Assembly (NCBI GenBank): GCA_900549415.1
Contig: URNX01000004.1
Span: 45,714 to 109,713, forward strand
From: an uncultured bacterium
GTDB lineage: Bacteria; Verrucomicrobiota; Lentisphaeria; Victivallales; UBA1829
Length of the DNA: 64,000 bases
Direction of reading: 5' to 3'
Each line of letters opens with the position of its first letter. Within the stretch, counting starts at the first letter, position 1. Below the pieces are notes generated by a model. That model did not search any database, was not told where the DNA came from, and saw nothing but the letters and a program-made list of their open reading frames with translations. Of this stretch, positions 60,725 through 64,000 are shown one piece after another. The translations under genes and the position numbers were made by a program.

Positions 60725-63700
60725 TTATTTCAGTTTGAACGTGCGGATTTCAAACGGCTTGAAGCACAGTTCCGCAGTTTTCCCGGAAACCGGCACTTCG
60801 CCGTCGTCGGTCCATTCCATCAGATTCGTTTCGATGAGCCTTACGCCGGAATCGCGGAAGTTCAGCCGCGCCGTGGAGTCGGTTCCGTGCGTTTCGAGGA
60901 GACGGATGACCACGCAGTTCTCTTTTTCCGCCTTCTTGACGACCTCAAGGCTGACGCCGTCGCTTTCGATTGTGACAGGAGCGGTCAGTTTCAGGTTGCC
61001 CGGGAGGGCGAGCGGGGCGCGGTTCAGATTCGCCGCTTCCTGCATCACATCGGAGTGCGTCAGATCGCCCTCATGCGGGAGAAGCGCGTAGGTGAACGAC
61101 TGCTCTCCGAGATCCGCGTTCCAGTCCGGATACTTGGGCGAACGGAGCAGACAGAGGTCGAGCGTGCGTTCCGCGCAGGCGTAACCGTACTTGCAGTCGT
61201 TCAGAAGCGCCACGCCGTAGTCGCGCTCGGAAAGATCCATGTAGCGGTGACCGATCACCTCAAAGCGGGCGACGTCCCAGCTGGTGTTGAGGTAGACGGG
61301 GCGCTTCACAAAACCGTTCTGGATATCAAATCCGGCTTCCGCCGCAAAGACGTCGACGGGGAAGGAAACGCGGAGCATTTTGCGCGCCTCCTGCCAGTCG
61401 ACGGTTGTGCGGAATTCCAGTCTGCGGCTGTTCGATGCAAGAAAAACTTTCTGAGTGAAGGAAGATTTTTCACCGATTTTCCCGCTGATCTCAATCGTCG
61501 CGCCGAGAGCGCCGGCTTCAACGGCGGAGAGCTTCACATTGCGCGGGGCCTGCGGTTCCTGTTCGCGGTAGAACGGCTCGATATCCCATGCTTCATAACA
61601 GGTCGGACGGTCGGTGTAGAGACGGAGCGCGTTTCCTGTCTTTTTCGGGACCAGGAGAGAGCGCTGCTGTTTCTTGTCGAAGATTTCCGTCAGTTCGCCG
61701 CTTGTGCTGAAGCGGTAGCGGATGAATTCGTTTTCCAGAACGGGCGTCTTGCGTTTCGCTGCCGTCGTTTTGCTTTTTGTGCCGCGCTTCAGAACAAGCG
61801 ATTTTCCTGCGGGGATTGCTGCGAGCACGCAGGGGGTTCCGTGGATATCCTGAACGGGAAGCTCTTCTCCGTTTGCGGTGACCGAGTGCGCGGCCCAGTC
61901 GGCGGGGAGCTTGACCGGATGCGTGTAAGTGCAGGAGAGTGTGTTGAGGAGCGTGCGGGTGTCGGCGGATTTTCTGCCGGCGCGAGCGACCAGCTCCATG
62001 CAGTTTCTGAGGACTTCCGCGTGTTCCTTTTCGGTGTTTTCATACACTTTGGTGATGGAGGAACCGGGGATGATGTCATGGAACTGGTTGATGAGCAGAG
62101 TTTTCCAGCTGGCGTCGAGTTCTTTCTGCGGATATTTTGCGAGCGGCAGAGCGGAGTAGAGGAATTCAACGGCTGTGAGGAGCTGTTCGATCTTGCGGTT
62201 GTTTTTCTTTGTGCGGGCCTGCGTGGTGAATGTTCCGCGGTGCATTTCCAGATAGAGCTCGCCGTTCCAGCGCGGAAGTTCATCGCGGTGGGTATTGAGA
62301 CGCTCGAAGAAGTCGTCTGCGCGTCCGAAGCGGACATGCGGCATTCCTTCGAGGTCGGCAAGACGCTGTGCGAACTCGACATGTTCTTCCGAGGGACCGC
62401 CTCCGCCGTCGCCGATGCCCATGAGGTTGAGGAATTCCCCGGTCTGGACACTTTCATGATAACGGGATTGCGCATGGTTCATGGTCTGCGGTTCGCCGAG
62501 CCAGTTGTAGGTGTCGGCGGGCGGGAAGTGAGTCAGAATTTCCGTTCCGTCGATGCCGCGCCAGAGGAAGGTGTGGTAGGGGAAGCGGTTGGTTTTGTTC
62601 CAGGAGATTTTCTGAGTGAGGAAGTAGTTGCATCCCGCTTTTTTGATGATCTGCGGGAGGGCGGCGGAGTAGCCGAAAACATCGGGAATCCAGAGGTTTT
62701 TCACATCGACGCCGAATTCATCCATGAAGAAATTTTTCCCGTGGAGGAACTGGCGGACCATGGATTCGCCGGAGATGAGGTTGCAGTCGGCTTCGACCCA
62801 CATTCCGCCGAAAAGTTCCCAGCGTCCGGCGGCGACCGCTTTTTTGATTTTTTTGTAGAGAAGCGGATAGTGATCCTTGACGAACTGGTAGTGCTGAGGC
62901 GAGGAGGAGCCGAACACAAAATCCGGATACTGTTCGATGAGCGCGATCTGGCTGGAGAAGGTGCGTGCGCATTTGCGGATGGTTTCGCGGACGGGCCAGA
63001 GCCAGCCGGTGTCGATATGCGCATGACCGACGGTTGTCGCGGTGAGCGCGGATGCGTATGCGGGAGTGTGGAGAACTGGCTCGAGAACTTTGCGTGCGTC
63101 CGCGGCGTTTTCCGGATTTTCATCGTATGCGTTGATTGCGCGGTTCATGGCGTCGAGCAGACGGCGGGAGCGGTAATCCTCTTTCGGGAAGGTTTTGAAG
63201 ACTTCAAAGATTGTGCAGAAATCGAGCCAGAGCTTCCACGCTTCCATGTTGAAGAGTGCGAGCGACATGGCTTTGACGAGTCCGGTGAAGGTGCCTTCGG
63301 GATTCTTTTCCTTGAGCGAGGGATCTTCGGTCTGGCGGATGCCGAAAAGGGCATTTCCGGCGAGTTCGATCCAGAGATCGACTTTTCCGCTTTTCTTTAT
63401 TTCCCCGGGCAGAATGAACTGTTCCTTGAAGTAGTGCGGATTGATGTTGCTTCCGCCGGTGACCGCGTAAACCGGACAGCCGGAGTTGTCGAAGATCATG
63501 GCTTCGCCGGAGAAGTTGAGATAGAGCGCGAGGTCTTTGCGCTTCCATGCGGTGGGGATGTTTGCGCGGATATGAACCCATGCGCTTTCCCATTTTCCGC
63601 CCCAGACGTCGCCTTCATGGAGAGGAGCGTATGAGAGTTCGAGGCGTTTTTCAAACGGAACGGGCTCTGTTGTTTTTGCGAATTCCGCATTGAGTTCGAT

Positions 63701-63784
63701 TGTTTCCGTGAAACGGTCACCGCGGATTCTCTGGGTAAAGAGTCGGCAGCGTTCGATGTAAATGCTTTCTTCTTCTCTTTGCAT
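60725..63784 (-). CDS. GH38 alpha-mannosidase
   Basis: 1019 residues from ATG 63784 (MQREEESIYIERCRLF), AAAGGA 8 bases upstream. An N-terminal beta domain (WESAWVHIRANIP) leads to the catalytic barrel. GHAHIDTGWLWPVRET (253-268) has the zinc-binding His and Asp, and WIPDVFGYSAALPQI (365-379) the nucleophile D368. The acid/base region follows, with NQFHDIIPGSSITKVYE and its His ligand in the helical domain. The long C-terminal beta domains (RRLEFRTTVDWQEARKMLRVSFPV) are as in Ams1-type cytoplasmic enzymes. It hydrolyses alpha-mannosides in the cytoplasm. A perfect LacI-type operator lies about 41 bases before the start. Confidence 0.95.
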   Translation of the reverse strand: MQREEESIYIERCRLFTQRIRGDRFTETIELNAEFAKTTEPVPFEKRLELSYAPLHEGDVWGGKWESAWVHIRANIPTAWKRKDLALYLNFSGEAMIFDNSGCPVYAVTGGSNINPHYFKEQFILPGEIKKSGKVDLWIELAGNALFGIRQTEDPSLKEKNPEGTFTGLVKAMSLALFNMEAWKLWLDFCTIFEVFKTFPKEDYRSRRLLDAMNRAINAYDENPENAADARKVLEPVLHTPAYASALTATTVGHAHIDTGWLWPVRETIRKCARTFSSQIALIEQYPDFVFGSSSPQHYQFVKDHYPLLYKKIKKAVAAGRWELFGGMWVEADCNLISGESMVRQFLHGKNFFMDEFGVDVKNLWIPDVFGYSAALPQIIKKAGCNYFLTQKISWNKTNRFPYHTFLWRGIDGTEILTHFPPADTYNWLGEPQTMNHAQSRYHESVQTGEFLNLMGIGDGGGGPSEEHVEFAQRLADLEGMPHVRFGRADDFFERLNTHRDELPRWNGELYLEMHRGTFTTQARTKKNNRKIEQLLTAVEFLYSALPLAKYPQKELDASWKTLLINQFHDIIPGSSITKVYENTEKEHAEVLRNCMELVARAGRKSADTRTLLNTLSCTYTHPVKLPADWAAHSVTANGEELPVQDIHGTPCVLAAIPAGKSLVLKRGTKSKTTAAKRKTPVLENEFIRYRFSTSGELTEIFDKKQQRSLLVPKKTGNALRLYTDRPTCYEAWDIEPFYREQEPQAPRNVKLSAVEAGALGATIEISGKIGEKSSFTQKVFLASNSRRLEFRTTVDWQEARKMLRVSFPVDVFAAEAGFDIQNGFVKRPVYLNTSWDVARFEVIGHRYMDLSERDYGVALLNDCKYGYACAERTLDLCLLRSPKYPDWNADLGEQSFTYALLPHEGDLTHSDVMQEAANLNRAPLALPGNLKLTAPVTIESDGVSLEVVKKAEKENCVVIRLLETHGTDSTARLNFRDSGVRLIETNLMEWTDDGEVPVSGKTAELCFKPFEIRTFKLK

Positions 63785-63824
63785 GACGAATTCCTTTTTT
63801 AGAGTCTTCTGAACTGAAAACTTC

Positions 63825-63846
63825 AAAATGCAACCGGTTGCATTTT
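63825..63846. promoter_or_regulatory. Perfect 22-base LacI-type operator in front of the GH38 gene
   Basis: A 22-base exact palindrome, core TGCAACCGGTTGCA with central CG flanked by AAAA/TTTT arms. It fits the LacI/GalR operator pattern, which may be for a regulator outside the window. Confidence 0.75.
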
Positions 63847-63969
63847 AAGGTTTTTAAAACATCCGTTCACCGGGCTCTGTTGTTAAAAATTTTGATTCAG
63901 CACCGTTCCGCGTGGATTCCCGGAGAAATGCGGGAGTGAACGGAACGCATTTTGGAAAATAAGAATAAA

Positions 63970-64000
63970 TGGTGCCCCGGGCGGGGATCGAACCCACGAC
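63970..64000 (-). tRNA. 3' end of a tRNA gene, truncated by window edge
   Basis: On the minus strand the sequence reads GTGGG-TTCGATC-CCCGC (T arm with a 7-base loop and 5-bp stem), then the 3' acceptor strand CCGGGGC, discriminator A and an encoded CCA end. The anticodon lies outside the window, so the amino acid cannot be named. Confidence 0.85.

Noticed and set aside
60887..63634. 915-codon open frame on the plus strand
   Set aside because: Antisense shadow of GH38; no ribosome site or recognisable domain.
63970..64000. tRNA 3' end as attachment site of an integrated element holding the portal-like gene
   Set aside because: The two are 60 kb apart, no integrase is seen, and the DNA between them is ordinary chromosomal content.
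1..64000. CRISPR array or insertion sequence
   Set aside because: No regularly spaced repeats, transposase or terminal inverted repeats were noticed by eye.

Overview
The window looks like a stretch of a moderately GC-rich chromosome from an anaerobic polysaccharide degrader, most likely of the Lentisphaerota (Victivallis-like). That placement is inference. It rests on the many glycoside hydrolases interleaved with AraC/LacI regulators, and on four pseudopilin-like proteins with an FTLIELL-type N-terminus, at least two of them carrying a C-terminal H-X9-DG motif. No plasmid, integrase, insertion sequence or CRISPR array was seen. Promoters are mostly sigma-70-like and readable by eye, Shine-Dalgarno sites are strong (AAGGAG type), and intrinsic terminators are common.

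Layout. 1-6.6 kb: a partial lipocalin lipoprotein, a degenerate ADP-ribosylglycohydrolase-like protein, an orphan DUF4055 phage portal-like gene, a membrane Ser/Thr kinase with an extracytoplasmic Cache-like sensor, and two small tail-anchored proteins convergent with the kinase. 6.8-8.8 kb: a PLP aminotransferase and an SGNH hydrolase. 8.9-11.5 kb: a sugar isomerase plus GH127 pair that appears broken (one in-frame stop, two frameshifts), divergent from an AraC gene. 12.4-16.9 kb: a LacI-headed pectin operon (beta-propeller lyase-like protein, pseudopilin, GH28) with two matching operator-like sites. 17-18.5 kb: a secreted protein with a pseudopilin. 18.6-25.1 kb: GH36 and a large secreted GH-A enzyme flanking an AraC gene, with the same two-half-site element in front of both enzyme promoters. 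25-33 kb: AraC/GH2, peroxiredoxin, amidohydrolase plus GNAT_C protein, AraC/FAD oxidoreductase. 33-38 kb: pseudopilin, stand-alone module and GH39-like enzyme operon. 38-47.5 kb: a long operon (FrhB-like Fe-S protein, pseudopilin, GH-A enzyme, CBM-like protein, a possible 44-residue protein, GH106-like, AraC). 47.7-50.6 kb: GH39-like enzyme and FAD oxidoreductase. 50.8-55.8 kb: hisG, M16 peptidase, zinc-ribbon acidic protein, iron-sulfur flavoprotein. 55.8-64 kb: GH78, a two-module PilT-type ATPase, GH38, and the 3' end of a tRNA.

How it fits together. The enzymes present (GH28, PL22-like propeller, GH78, GH106-like, GH127, GH2, GH36) suit rhamnogalacturonan/pectin side-chain breakdown, with small local regulons. 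Every pseudopilin-like gene here lies inside an operon encoding secreted sugar-active or sugar-binding proteins, and a duplicated-module PilT ATPase lies in the same neighbourhood. This is the most unusual theme of the window. No gene has a gap above 300 bases next to it.
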